64,000 bases of DNA from Lewinellaceae bacterium (GCA_020636215.1 JACJYG010000013.1:28501-92500), one strand, 5' to 3'; counted from the stretch's first letter, positions 40,194-49,375 are shown. Notes: generated from the sequence alone by a model not told the origin. Numbers and translations: made by a program.

Positions 40194-40202
40194 GCTGCGC
40201 CT

Positions 40203-40455
40203 ATGCAGGAATGCGAGAATGCGAGAATGCGAGAATGCAAGAATGCAGGAATGCGAGAATGCAGGAATGCAGGAATGCGTAGATGAGGTAATCATTTACG
40301 CATTCTTGCATTTAGGCATTCTTGCATTCCTGCATTCTCGCATTTAGACATTCTTGCATTTAGACATTCTTGCATTTAGGCATTCTTGCATTTAGGCATT
40401 CTTACATTTACGCATTCTTGCATTTACGCATTCTTGCATTTACGCATTCTTGCAT
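40203..40455. repeat. ATGCGAGA / GCATTCTTGCATTTA word-array palindrome
   Basis: Starting 10 bp after the OmpA stop, the words AATGCGAG, AATGCAGG and AATGCAAG repeat about nine times up to 40280. After the junction GTAATCATTTACG the inverted words GCATTCTTGCATTTA repeat about nine times to 40455. The stop codon of the convergent aroA gene (40456-40458) is formed by the last unit. The same words and the same junction occur at 50189-50286. Confidence 0.9.
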
Positions 40456-41709
40456 TTAATCCAGGCCCACCTCAAAGCCCAGCGACTTCAAGTCATCCCA
40501 AAACCTCGGATATGATTTCACGACCACCATTGGCTCTTCGATCCGGATATTTCCAAGAAGGGCCAGCGGGGCGAAGGCCATAGCCATGCGGTGGTCTTCG
40601 TAGGTAGCGAAGGTGGGCGGCGATGCCAAGTTTGCCCGGCCCGCCGTTTGGAAATAGGCCTTACCGGCCTGCGGGGTCAAAGCAGGTGGCATAGCGGAAA
40701 GGGTGACTTGCACCTTGGATAGCTCTGCCTCAAGGGCCGAAATGCGGTCAGTTTCCTTAATACGCAGGGTTTCTAGGCCTGTAAACTGGCCGGTAACGCC
40801 CAAAGCTCCGCATACCACTGCCAGGGTTTGAGCCAGGTCGGGGCAACGAAGGAAATCCCATTCAAAAACGGCCGGCAGGGCCTTACCCGATTTTGTCAGC
40901 AAAATACCGCCTTCGTTAAAGTGGGTTTCCACGCCAAAGTGATGCATCATCTCTGCCAGAATAGCATCCCCCTGCACACTTTCCGGGAACAGGCCATTGA
41001 GCTGCAAGCTCACCTCGTCGGAAAGGGCCGCCATAGCATAGAAATAGGAAGCTGCCGACCAATCTGCCTCAACCGTAAACGGGCGAGGCTGATAGGACTG
41101 CGGAGGCACCTCAATGGTATCACCCAGCCAATGATGTTCCACACCAAAATAACGCATTAAGTTGAGGGTCATTTCGATATAGGGCCGGGAAACAACCTGG
41201 CCCTCCAGTTTCAGGGAAAGCCCCTGCGGCAGCGTTGGTGCAATCAGCAAAAGTGCGGAAATATACTGGCTGGAAGTGCCCGCTGAGATGGCCAGCTCTC
41301 TCGTCTGTCCAAAGCCTTCCGGGCCGCTGATTCGAAGCGGCGGGTAGCCTTCCTTTTCAACGTATTCAATCCGGGCGCCCAGTTTGCGCAACGCATCTAC
41401 CAGCACCCCGACAGGGCGGTGCTTCATCCGCTCCGTGCCGGTCAATAACTGAGTGCCGGGTTGCATGGCCAGGTAAGCGGTCAGAAACCGGAAAGTAGTG
41501 CCGGCGGCGCCGGCGTCCAGGATATCTTCCCGGCTATTCAAAAGGCTGAGCAATAGCTCCGTGTCTTTTGCATTGGCCAGATGGTGGAGGGGGAAATCCG
41601 ATCCACTTAATGCCCTGATAATAAGGGCCCGGTTGCTGATACTCTTGGAGCCGGCAAGGGTGAGGGCGCCAAGGAGGGGTTGTTTAGCTCTGCGCAGCGT
41701 AAAAGTCAT
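40456..41709 (-). CDS. aroA: 3-phosphoshikimate 1-carboxyvinyltransferase (EPSP synthase)
   Basis: A 417-residue enzyme of the shikimate pathway that joins phosphoenolpyruvate and shikimate-3-phosphate. The signature GSKSISNRALI holds K22 and R27, DAGAAGTTFRFL is the PEP loop (NAGTAxR in most), and TGTERMKHRPVGVLVDALRKLGA, DWSAASYF, and LRIKETDRI with the catalytic Glu/Asp region are present. Length and motifs are normal. The variant DAGAAGTT, rather than NAGTAMR, at the PEP/glyphosate loop is typical of some Bacteroidota enzymes. A small gene lies 25 bp upstream, probably in the same operon. Confidence 0.93.
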   Translation of the reverse strand: MTFTLRRAKQPLLGALTLAGSKSISNRALIIRALSGSDFPLHHLANAKDTELLLSLLNSREDILDAGAAGTTFRFLTAYLAMQPGTQLLTGTERMKHRPVGVLVDALRKLGARIEYVEKEGYPPLRISGPEGFGQTRELAISAGTSSQYISALLLIAPTLPQGLSLKLEGQVVSRPYIEMTLNLMRYFGVEHHWLGDTIEVPPQSYQPRPFTVEADWSAASYFYAMAALSDEVSLQLNGLFPESVQGDAILAEMMHHFGVETHFNEGGILLTKSGKALPAVFEWDFLRCPDLAQTLAVVCGALGVTGQFTGLETLRIKETDRISALEAELSKVQVTLSAMPPALTPQAGKAYFQTAGRANLASPPTFATYEDHRMAMAFAPLALLGNIRIEEPMVVVKSYPRFWDDLKSLGFEVGLD

Positions 41710-41734
41710 CGGTAAAGGGTGTTCGGATAAACGC

Positions 41735-41920
41735 TTAATCTACCAGGTCGCGGTATTGACTGGCCAATTCATCGGCCTTAATTTGACGTTCGGAAATATG
41801 GCCTTGATCAGGCCTTCCGGTAAGCTCGATGCTTTCCACAACGCCAAGCGATTGCAATGCGTGTAGGATTTGTAAGAAAGCCCGCTCTTTTCCCCCTTTA
41901 ACTCGAATGCGATATTCCAT
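41735..41920 (-). CDS. Small conserved-looking protein upstream of aroA
   Basis: I do not recognise this 61-residue protein. It starts MEYRIRVKGGKERAFLQILHALQSLGVVESIEL, a strand-helix pattern like small beta-alpha proteins or the N-terminal part of some type II antitoxins. It ends in a charged helix (ISERQIKADELASQYRDLVD). No toxin gene is adjacent. The 25-bp gap to aroA and shared strand suggest co-transcription. Codon use is like that of its neighbours. Confidence 0.6.
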   Translation of the reverse strand: MEYRIRVKGGKERAFLQILHALQSLGVVESIELTGRPDQGHISERQIKADELASQYRDLVD

Positions 41921-42020
41921 AATACTGTTTTGATAATGCAGTAGTCCTTTATCTTTTTAAACTGGCTATGCGGAACTGGGGTTGCAAAATTCCGGCGACA
42001 ATTTCCCAACACATCAGGAT

Positions 42021-43097
42021 TTACTCCTCTTCATCCTGCACAATTCCCTGCCAGGGAAATGGGTCCTGGGGAGGAGCAGGGGTCACCCCGTTCTCAGAGC
42101 GCTCTTTTTCATCCTTATCCCTTGGCTTATTGCGATGGCGCATTTCCTCATCCGATCTTTCATAAGCACGGATGATTTCCTTGACCAGCCGGTGGCGCAC
42201 AACATCTTCTGCATCGAGATAAATGGCTTCGATCCCTTCCAGGTGCTCGAGCAGATCGATGGCGCGGCGAAGGCCTGATTTTTGGTGAAATGGCAAATCC
42301 ACCTGCGACAGGTCGCCGGTGATGATGCATTGCGCAGATGGCCCCAGGCGCGTCAGGAACATTTTGAGCTGCATGGTGGAACAGTTCTGAGCCTCATCCA
42401 GGATAATGAAGGCATTATCCAGGGTGCGGCCCCGCATGAAGGCGAGGGGAGCGATCTCGATGATGCGGTTGGTCATGAACTGCTGCAGTTTTTCAATGGG
42501 CAGCATATCGTCCAGAGCATCGTAGAGCGGCCTCAGGTAGGGGTCGATCTTCTCTTTGAGGTCGCCGGGCAGGAAGCCCAGGCTTTCCCCGGCTTCCACG
42601 GCGGGCCGGGTCAGGATGATCTTTTTAACCAGGCGGTTCTTGAGCGCGCGAACGGCCAGCGCCACGGCGGTATAGGTTTTGCCGGTGCCGGCCGGGCCGA
42701 CTGCGAAGACGATATCGTTATTCTCAGACGCTTCGATCAGCTTTTTCTGGTTGCGGGTCTTTGCTTTGATCGGTTTCCCGTCTCGCCCGTAAAGGATGGT
42801 CTTGTTGGCGGCCCGGGCGCTGCTGAGGCGCGTCTCAAATGGATTGGCGCCATTGAGCAGGTCTTCCACCATCTGTACCGGCAACTCCTCATGCTCCTTC
42901 AACAGGCGCACCATCATCTCCAGCTTATCCTTTGCTTTTTGAGTAAATTTTTTTTCTCCCCCCAGCTTCACATTACTGCCACGAGAAGTAATCGTCACAT
43001 CGGGAAAGGCCTTGCGAAGCAGGTTTAATTTGACATTATTTTCACCGAACAACTCGACAAGATCGACGCTGTCGACGGTCAGAATGATCTCACTCAA
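42021..43097 (-). CDS. PhoH-family ATPase
   Basis: A 358-residue PhoH-like protein. The N-terminal part (about 1-90) has a KH-like RNA-binding region (VTITSRGSNVKLGGE). The P-loop ATPase domain follows with Walker A GPAGTGKT at 134-141, RPAVEAGESLGFLPGDLKEKIDPYLRP, Walker B AFIILDEAQN and the TGDLSQVDLP motif. PhoH-like proteins are linked to RNA handling, often next to YbeY, which is not seen here. The tail is short and charged. Confidence 0.9.
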   Translation of the reverse strand: MSEIILTVDSVDLVELFGENNVKLNLLRKAFPDVTITSRGSNVKLGGEKKFTQKAKDKLEMMVRLLKEHEELPVQMVEDLLNGANPFETRLSSARAANKTILYGRDGKPIKAKTRNQKKLIEASENNDIVFAVGPAGTGKTYTAVALAVRALKNRLVKKIILTRPAVEAGESLGFLPGDLKEKIDPYLRPLYDALDDMLPIEKLQQFMTNRIIEIAPLAFMRGRTLDNAFIILDEAQNCSTMQLKMFLTRLGPSAQCIITGDLSQVDLPFHQKSGLRRAIDLLEHLEGIEAIYLDAEDVVRHRLVKEIIRAYERSDEEMRHRNKPRDKDEKERSENGVTPAPPQDPFPWQGIVQDEEE

Positions 43098-43625
43098 TAC
43101 TTATATCCCCTTTTTGATGAATGAATTTGTGTGCCGCAAAGAAGAACCCCCATCCAGGGGAAAAAGTTCTCCAAACGGGCCTTACTTTGCCTATTGGAAG
43201 CGATCCCTTCCGGCGACGCGCTCCGTAAGCAAAAGTACAGATATTATCTCGACAGAACCAGTGAATTAATGGCTGATTTGCTACCGAATTCCTATATGCA
43301 GCGCAATGGCTTTACCACCAGGGCAATCGCATTTAAAACAAACCGGCAGCAGGATTATGAACCCTGGACGCATTCTGTCGCAGTCGTCTGACGACTTTGA
43401 GTCGTCGATCGACTTAACCAGGCAGTCGTCTGACGACTTTGAGTCGTCGGACGACTTAACCAGGGTTCCCCTCAGTATGCGCATGCAGGCATCTGATCCA
43501 AAAATAGTTAAATGCGATTGCCCTCGCTTTACCACTGATATACCAATAATGTGGTGCTTATCTTCTATTTTTACAGCTGCGAGCCGCTCAAACCCAACGG
43601 TATTACAAAATAAGGAACTACACTT
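43098..43625. other. Divergent region between phoH and the SAM hydrolase gene
   Basis: No gene supported. It includes two 42-bp direct repeats (annotated separately). Two frames (43131-43391 and 43306-43638) run through the region, but they have no family features and the second is made of the repeat. Promoters for both flanking genes must be here. Confidence 0.5.
43381..43464. repeat. Two tandem 42-bp units built of GTCGTC/GACGAC palindromes
   Basis: Unit 1 (43381-43422) and unit 2 (43423-43464) are CAGTCGTCTGACGACTTTGA-type sequences ending TTAACCAGG, differing by about two bases (GATCGACTT versus GGACGACTT). Each holds the palindromes GTCGTCTGACGAC and AGTCGTC...GACGACT, so several alternative hairpins are possible. 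They lie about 160-245 bp upstream of the next start codon. Confidence 0.88.
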
Positions 43626-44396
43626 ATGCCTATCGTAACACTTACTACAGATTTCGGATGGCAGGACCATTACCTTGCTATGATCAAGGGCGCTATGCTG
43701 TGCGAGCATCCACAACTCAACATTGTTGATATTACGCACGGCATTCAGAACTACGATATCGTCCAGGCGGCTTTCCTTTTCCGGAACGCCTGGCCCAGTT
43801 TCCCGAAAGGGTCCATTCACCTGATCAGCGTGAATGATTACTATGCTGCGCAGAAGCGCTTTCTGGCGACGAGCTATCAGGATCAATATTTCATAGCCCC
43901 GGATAATGGCTTGTTCTCCCTTATTTTTGATGAATTGCCGCGCCTGATCTATGAGTTGGAGTATAATGAAAATGCCTCCTTCCCGCTCCGGGAGGTTTAT
44001 GCCAGCGCCGTTGGCCACCTCGCCCACGGCAGGCCCCTGCTCGAGATCGGCCTACCGGCTCAGGATGTTCAACAGCGCATCACGCTCCAACCGGTCATCA
44101 GCAATTCTCAGATCCGTGGCTCTATTATTTACATCGACGGGTATGAGAATGCGATTACCAATATCCCCAAAAGCCTGTTCGACAAGGTGGGTGAACAGCG
44201 TAAGTTTTCACTTTTCTTTAAACGCCATGCGCCCATTCGCCGCCTTTGCCACGACTACCATGATGTACCGGTTGGCGACCCACTTTGCCTCTTCAACTCC
44301 GCGGGTTACCTGGAAATAGCCATCAATATGGGCCGGGCCAGCAGCCTGCTGGGGCTTAAGGTTGACGATAACATCCAAATCGACTTCCATTCATGA
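43626..44396 (+). CDS. SAM hydrolase / SAM hydroxide adenosyltransferase family protein
   Basis: A 256-residue enzyme of the DUF62 family, which cleaves S-adenosylmethionine to adenosine and methionine with water as the nucleophile; its halogenase relatives are fluorinases and chlorinases. Motifs are VTLTTDFGWQDHYLAMIKG, IAPDNGLFS, IYIDGYENAITNI and NSAGYLEIAINMGRAS. The conserved Asp-Arg/Lys-His set of the hydrolases is partly visible (D9, H17). The halogenase-specific loop is not present. It overlaps the next gene by four bases (ATGA), so the pair is an operon. Confidence 0.87.
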   Translation: MPIVTLTTDFGWQDHYLAMIKGAMLCEHPQLNIVDITHGIQNYDIVQAAFLFRNAWPSFPKGSIHLISVNDYYAAQKRFLATSYQDQYFIAPDNGLFSLIFDELPRLIYELEYNENASFPLREVYASAVGHLAHGRPLLEIGLPAQDVQQRITLQPVISNSQIRGSIIYIDGYENAITNIPKSLFDKVGEQRKFSLFFKRHAPIRRLCHDYHDVPVGDPLCLFNSAGYLEIAINMGRASSLLGLKVDDNIQIDFHS

Positions 44397-44710
44397 TCAA
44401 ACGAATCGTAAAACTAACCTTCCGGGAAGATAGCGTGGCCGACTTCCTCCGTCTCTATGAAGCTTCTAACGCTAAGATCCGTTCCTTCCCCGGCTGCCAA
44501 CACCTGGAACTACTCCGTTGCACCCAGCCCAACAACGTCTTCTTTACCTACAGTATCTGGGACAGCCAGGAACACCTGGACCACTACCGCTTTTCAGAAT
44601 TCTTTAAGGATACCTGGAGCCGCACCAAGGCGCTGTTTGAGGAAAAGGCGGAAGCCTGGAGTGTGACGGAATGGCCTGCCGGCTCTAAGGAGCCGGTTAA
44701 AAATGGTTAA
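44393..44710 (+). CDS. Antibiotic-biosynthesis-monooxygenase-fold (ABM) small protein
   Basis: A 105-residue ferredoxin-like (ABM) domain protein: VKLTFREDSVADFLRLYE, CQHLELLRCTQPNNVFFTYSIWDSQEHLDHYRFSEFF. Members are cofactor-free monooxygenases, haem-degrading enzymes or stress proteins, and the reaction here is open. Translation is coupled to the upstream SAM hydrolase by ATGA. The last ten residues (AGSKEPVKNG) and the stop codon come from a REP-like stem-loop, so the natural C-terminus may have been replaced. Confidence 0.85.
   Translation: MIKRIVKLTFREDSVADFLRLYEASNAKIRSFPGCQHLELLRCTQPNNVFFTYSIWDSQEHLDHYRFSEFFKDTWSRTKALFEEKAEAWSVTEWPAGSKEPVKNG
44679..44710 (+). repeat. REP-like stem-loop forming the 3' end of the ABM gene
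   Basis: CCGGCTC-TAAG-GAGCCGG, a perfect 7-bp stem with tetraloop, then TTAAAAATGGTTAA. The gene's stop codon is the final TAA. It is the cleanest of the four copies. Confidence 0.8.
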
Positions 44711-44805
44711 ATTGTTGAATGGCTGGCTCGGGAAACAACAATGGTATGGCATAGACAGCCATTCCCCGTCCTCGTCCCTCAGCCGGGTAAAAACCATCCA
44801 GCCAT

Positions 44806-45264
44806 TCACACCGTCCCCCTATTCCGCATACGCCAAACGGAGATCAGCAGCCGCAGGGGCAGGGCAATAGAACCGATTATTGCCATCACCCCAAAAAGGA
44901 TCATCTCGCTGCGGATGTAGTCTACCATATTGTTGCGGTGTTCGTAGGCAAGCTTGCCCACTACGGAATCGAGGCCTTCTTCGTCGAGATAGACCTGAAA
45001 ATGGTTAAGCTCCTGGATCAGGTAAAATAAAAAGGGAAGAAAAAGAAAGAAGAAAACAACCTTGAGCTGCTGCTGCCGGGCCAGGAAGGTGTGCGGCAAC
45101 AGAAAGAGATAGCGCGTGACGGTAATGGCCGCCACGATATAAACGATGTTGACAAACAGGAAAGGATAGTGGTCTACAGCAGTAAGAATGGGCAATAAAA
45201 CCGCCACGGTAATGACAGCCGTAAATATCCAGAAAAAAAGTTCGAGTTGTGCTTTTCGGCCCAT
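44806..45264 (-). CDS. Small integral membrane protein
   Basis: A 152-residue protein with four hydrophobic helices (WIFTAVITVAVLLPIL, FLFVNIVYIVAAITV, VVFFFLFLPFLFYLI, LFGVMAIIGSIALPL) and a charged loop between helices 3 and 4 (LDEEGLDSVVGKLAYEHRNNMVDYI). I do not recognise a family. The start is taken at the ATG at 45264 (MGRKAQLEL). The frame continues open for 30 more codons through a repeat array to 45354, so an N-terminal extension encoded by the array cannot be excluded. It lies 150 bp downstream of the M36 protease gene on the same strand. Confidence 0.65.
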   Translation of the reverse strand: MGRKAQLELFFWIFTAVITVAVLLPILTAVDHYPFLFVNIVYIVAAITVTRYLFLLPHTFLARQQQLKVVFFFLFLPFLFYLIQELNHFQVYLDEEGLDSVVGKLAYEHRNNMVDYIRSEMILFGVMAIIGSIALPLRLLISVWRMRNRGTV

Positions 45265-45358
45265 GGTTGTACTATCGATGCTGTGGATACTGTAGAAGCT
45301 ATTGATGCTGTGGATACTTGGGACACAGGGGTGCATCCAAAGTATCCACAGCATCTAA
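45265..45358. repeat. GATGCTGTGGATAC word array with inverted words
   Basis: GATGCTGTGGATAC occurs twice, followed by the inverse CCAAAGTATCCACAGCATC. Read on the minus strand it shares about 35 bp (GATGCTGTGGATACTTTGG...) with the array at 49240. In both places the array lies directly before a start codon and is an open frame toward that gene. Confidence 0.85.
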
Positions 45359-45413
45359 ATAGAGTATCAAAAGTATCCATTCCAGCCAGCCGCAGGAAAC
45401 TCCTGCGCCAGCT

Positions 45414-48400
45414 TTATCTGATAATCACTTTCTCTACAGCTGTTTGCTGGCCAGCGTACACTTTCACGAAGTAGAAACCCGCCGGAAGCTTAGCGACATC
45501 CATAGGGATGAGTTGGAAACCGGCATTGGCGTCCACTTTTTGTTCCGCCAATACGCGGCCTTCGCTGCTCACCAGGTTGACCACTACTGTCTGTGCATTA
45601 TCGAGCGTAATGCCGACGTTGAGCAGGTTTTGAGCCGGGTTGGGGAAGACCGTTACCTTAGCATCAGAAACCGCGTCCTTAGTGCTGCTCACCAGGCCGG
45701 ATTCGACAATGGCACCCACGTCAGCGGCGCTCGCACAAGCCAGGTCTCCCTGATCGGAGGAAACGCAGGCTTCGCTGTTATAGCTGAAGAGATCCATTAA
45801 CTCTAAATCGTCCACATACCAGCCTGGGTTAGGAGAAGAAGGAGCAGTAAATTCGTTGGACCCAAAGCGGAAGCGGAGGGTGAGTTCCTGACCGGCATAG
45901 GCGCTCAAGTCTACATAGGTGGCAATCCAGCCATTGGAGTTGCCATAGAATGCTTGAAGGAATGGAATGGCCAAAGTGCTATAATCTAGCCGGCCCGAAT
46001 AGCCATTGCGGATCATTTTGTCGGCTACCTTTTCCCAGGAGGCCCCACCGGTAGTGGAAACTTCCAGAAAACCACCATCTACACCTAATTCGGTAACATA
46101 GCGGTGGTAGAAACGCAGCACAGGTTGATCGCCTGTGATCTGGAGCGGTTCTATCAACTGGACAATTTGGTCATTCTCTAAAGCCGTATTCGGCACGTAC
46201 CAGCTGTAGGTTCCACTGTAAGCATCCAGGTCCGTGCGGAACCAGATATCGTAGCCATTGGGTTCCAGGTTATTGAAGAACCAATCGTCCTCACTATCCT
46301 CCATATCATCGATAAAACGGCGGGTCGAACCCAGGCCAGGATCAGTACTCAGGCGGTAAGTGAAGGTGCGAACCTCTCCGTTCGCCATATCGCCGATATC
46401 AAACTTAACCTTATCATTAGTTGCTTCCACGGTAGCCCCGCCCGTTTCAGAGCCAGCAATATAGAAGGTGCCCGCCGGCATTTCGTCTTCCAGCAGCACA
46501 CCGCTTACCGATTCGCCCTTGTGGTTGGTAACGGTCATGGTAACGGTGATCTCCTCTCCAGGCAAGATGAAGGGCGTAACGGATTTAACGACCTTCAGTT
46601 CCTTGATACACTCGGGCTTGGAGTCAAAATTCTGGACGTTGTCATTGCGGCTGTTCGTACTGCCCTGGTCAGCGAAATACCCGATACCGCGCCGGGCGAA
46701 AACACTCCAGATCAGGCATTCGTGTTCACCACCGTAATTCATCTGGTCGGCAGCCAGGATAGCGTCCCGGCCGTCGTTATACCCTGGGCCGCAGGCTTGT
46801 AACTTCATACCATCCATCACCAGTTGGATCGCCATATTATTGCCAGCAGTACCATTTAACAGATCTTCACTCCAGCCGTATTCTTCTACAAACGCCCAGT
46901 ACAAATCCCAGAGCGTAACCGCCCATACTTCTCCCAGGGCATGAGGAGAAGTCGTTCCTTTGATATCTTCCAGCACCTGGTTATTAATGGTAAAGTCTGT
47001 GGAATACCGGCGGCGGCGAATACCAGGCCCGCTTGGCTCTTGTCCGAAAGCGTAAGTACCGACCCCCCTGCCTAAGTCGCCTGTATCCCCTGATTTTACG
47101 GTAGTGACCAGGCTAAAGAAATCGCTCCAGCCTTCGCCCATTTGTTCGTCATTAGAAAGGCAACCGGCAGCGGAAGGGCCTCCGGTCAGGCGGTTAGAAA
47201 TGCCGTGGCCATACTCATGAGCCATGACCCCGTTATCGAGGGAGCCATCCAGTTGGGAGGGGCCTCCTGCGGGCAACTGAAAGGTGGCGGTGAGATCCTG
47301 TCCGATAAATGCGCGAATGGCCTGGCAATCGGAAAATTGCATGGAGACCACCGGGATAGTTACGGAACCACCAACAGTCCCGGCGCCCATATTTACCAAG
47401 GCATCTTCGAAATTACAGATAATAGCTCCAATAGCCCCGGCATTTTGGGCGTTGAGCGCCTTCAGTCCAAACTCACAGGAACCCCGGTCAATCATCGCGA
47501 TAGCCCCCTGAAGTTGATCGGTATTGATCGAGGCATTGCATCCAAGGCTTGCCTCACTGCTGCCATCATTGACCACCACGATCGGTCCGGTTACCGGGGT
47601 TGCGCCAATAAGCGCCCCAAAACCTGCCGCTTCCACTTCATAGCCACCGGCTACGGACTGTGGGCTATTTACCTTGAAAATACTACCGCCTGCATTAAAT
47701 AGATACATCTGCATGGTGCCACTACTACCATCCGGAGGCGTTCCAAAGTTGGCGTTATTGGTGCCCCCACCATCCTGAGACTGAGCCAGCACATAGTCTC
47801 CGCCAGCACCACCGTTGCCATAATTATTTTGCTGAAAATTACCAGCCTGCTCATCAAAACCGTAGGCATAAGTGAAGTCATGCATGAAATTATTCACATA
47901 GAACAACTGCGTAACCGCAGCTTCGCGATAGTCAGAAGGATTGAGGGTAAGGTCGAGCGGAAAATCGAAGATGAGGTTATCACCACCGTTAGGCTCATCG
48001 CCGGCAGGAATGTTGTCATCATCGAGGTCGAGGTAAGCATGAACATTGTTGCCCCGGGTGATGCGATACTCCGGGCCATCCTGGCCATTGGTATCGTGCC
48101 AGCCATAGGGAGAAGCCACGGGATCTGCGGGGTTCACTAATAAGCCCCGGTCACCATGTTTAGGGCTCTCTGCCGGGAAGGCGAAGACATTGTACTGTGC
48201 ATTATCATTCAACACAGAACGGCTCTCCATCTCCAGGGCTTCCTGCACCGGACGGAAAGACGGGCTCTGCCGTTCGGCGATGCCACAATCTTGCTCGTGA
48301 TCATGGCTGGCGTCAAAGTTGCAGTATACAGTCCAGTTATTTTGATCCAGGATCTCTCCGGTGATAGCGTCTACGCGCAGGCTCCAGTAGTCGGCGCTGT

Positions 48401-48959
48401 TGGGCATATCGATCGCCAGATCCCAGGCCAGGCGGGCCATGCCGCCTTCCACCAACTGGTACACCAGTTTTACCTTGATATTGGAATGGGAGAGGTTGCC
48501 CCCATCATAGACGAATTGCTTGTCGCTGACCTGCTCCAACAGGCGGGGCAGGCCATTCATCGGCAACTGAAGATGGTTCGCCGCTGCTTCAATGGCCTGG
48601 TACGGTGTCAGGCTGGGCGTTGTGGTATTCACCCGGTTGGCCAGGGCCGGCGAGAAGCGGTTGGTGGCGTACCCTACCTTGCCATCCTGAGTGATGTGCA
48701 CGCCGTTGATGGCGTTGTACAATTCGATGCCGGCGTGACGCTGGATAAAATAAAGATGCGTCACCCCATTGTGACGGGTTACATACTGGTCGCTGACGAC
48801 TACATCTTTCACGTCAGTCTCTGTGAGCTGCCATTGCTCCCGGTGCTGCTCCAGATAACGAAGCGCAATATCCAGTGGCGTTTGCTGCTGCGCCAAAGCC
48901 GCTGTTCCGGCCAATAGGCATAATACGAAAAGGGGAATCCTCGTAAATGATGCTTTCAT
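45414..48959 (-). CDS. Secreted M36 (fungalysin-like) metalloprotease with T9SS sorting domain
   Basis: An 1181-residue secreted protease. A signal peptide (FVLCLLAGTAALAQQ) precedes a fungalysin/thermolysin propeptide (DVVVSDQYVTRHNGVTHLYF, then a PepSY-like part). The catalytic domain has HEYGH at residues 581-585 (H581, E582, H585) and the third zinc ligand in MGEGWSDFFSL. A PA domain (IAMIDRGSCEFGLKALNAQNAGA) is inserted before the active site, as in other bacterial M36 enzymes. A DUF11-like module (VKSVTPFILPGEEITVTMTVTN), a MAM/jelly-roll-like module (FRFGSNEFTAPSSPNPGWYVDDLELMD) and a T9SS sorting domain (VFPNPAQNLL, LPAGFYFVKVYAG) follow. It digests external protein. Confidence 0.93.
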   Translation of the reverse strand: MKASFTRIPLFVLCLLAGTAALAQQQTPLDIALRYLEQHREQWQLTETDVKDVVVSDQYVTRHNGVTHLYFIQRHAGIELYNAINGVHITQDGKVGYATNRFSPALANRVNTTTPSLTPYQAIEAAANHLQLPMNGLPRLLEQVSDKQFVYDGGNLSHSNIKVKLVYQLVEGGMARLAWDLAIDMPNSADYWSLRVDAITGEILDQNNWTVYCNFDASHDHEQDCGIAERQSPSFRPVQEALEMESRSVLNDNAQYNVFAFPAESPKHGDRGLLVNPADPVASPYGWHDTNGQDGPEYRITRGNNVHAYLDLDDDNIPAGDEPNGGDNLIFDFPLDLTLNPSDYREAAVTQLFYVNNFMHDFTYAYGFDEQAGNFQQNNYGNGGAGGDYVLAQSQDGGGTNNANFGTPPDGSSGTMQMYLFNAGGSIFKVNSPQSVAGGYEVEAAGFGALIGATPVTGPIVVVNDGSSEASLGCNASINTDQLQGAIAMIDRGSCEFGLKALNAQNAGAIGAIICNFEDALVNMGAGTVGGSVTIPVVSMQFSDCQAIRAFIGQDLTATFQLPAGGPSQLDGSLDNGVMAHEYGHGISNRLTGGPSAAGCLSNDEQMGEGWSDFFSLVTTVKSGDTGDLGRGVGTYAFGQEPSGPGIRRRRYSTDFTINNQVLEDIKGTTSPHALGEVWAVTLWDLYWAFVEEYGWSEDLLNGTAGNNMAIQLVMDGMKLQACGPGYNDGRDAILAADQMNYGGEHECLIWSVFARRGIGYFADQGSTNSRNDNVQNFDSKPECIKELKVVKSVTPFILPGEEITVTMTVTNHKGESVSGVLLEDEMPAGTFYIAGSETGGATVEATNDKVKFDIGDMANGEVRTFTYRLSTDPGLGSTRRFIDDMEDSEDDWFFNNLEPNGYDIWFRTDLDAYSGTYSWYVPNTALENDQIVQLIEPLQITGDQPVLRFYHRYVTELGVDGGFLEVSTTGGASWEKVADKMIRNGYSGRLDYSTLAIPFLQAFYGNSNGWIATYVDLSAYAGQELTLRFRFGSNEFTAPSSPNPGWYVDDLELMDLFSYNSEACVSSDQGDLACASAADVGAIVESGLVSSTKDAVSDAKVTVFPNPAQNLLNVGITLDNAQTVVVNLVSSEGRVLAEQKVDANAGFQLIPMDVAKLPAGFYFVKVYAGQQTAVEKVIIR

Positions 48960-49239
48960 ACTAATACTGATCTTTCAATTTGATGAAATAAGGAAAACTC
49001 AAAAAAAATTATCGGTTTCGTTGCTCCAGTGACGGCCGCAAGCCATTGGGATGGCTGAGGGACAAGCCTGATCAACGAAATTCATAGCGACAACTTGTTT
49101 GTTGAATACCACTAAAGTATTTTCAGGCCGCAATTTAGACAATAAAAAATTAAGGTATTCAGTGCAAATGGAACAGAATATATTAGGTACACGACAAAAG
49201 AGAAGATGTGGAGAAGGCTTGGGGGGAGATCCTATGGAT

Positions 49240-49375
49240 TCTATAGATCCTATAGATACTTTGGATACTTTGGATGCTGTGGATACTTTGGATGCAACCC
49301 TGTATCCACAGCATCAATAGCATCAATAGCATCAATAGTATCTACAGCATCAATAGTATCTACAGTATCTATATA
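49240..49375. repeat. GGATACTTTGGATGCTGT / AGCATCAAT word array
   Basis: Forward words (ATACTTTGGATACTTTGGATGCTGTGG) from 49240 to 49300 are followed by inverted 9-bp words (AGCATCAAT, AGTATCTAC) repeated about nine times to 49375. The unit is a multiple of three and the array is open in the frame of the gene that starts at 49436. The rest of the 48960-49435 interval shows no gene. Confidence 0.87.

Noticed and set aside
40203..40455. CRISPR array
   Set aside because: Units are 8-15 bp, contiguous, without unique spacers, invert in the middle, and no cas gene is near.
41735..41920. Type II antitoxin
   Set aside because: The N-terminal pattern is only suggestive and there is no adjacent toxin gene, so it is listed as unknown.
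43306..43638. 110-codon frame through the 42-bp repeats
   Set aside because: Its regular part (SSDDFESS) is just the translation of the repeat, which is palindromic and gives a similar peptide on the other strand.
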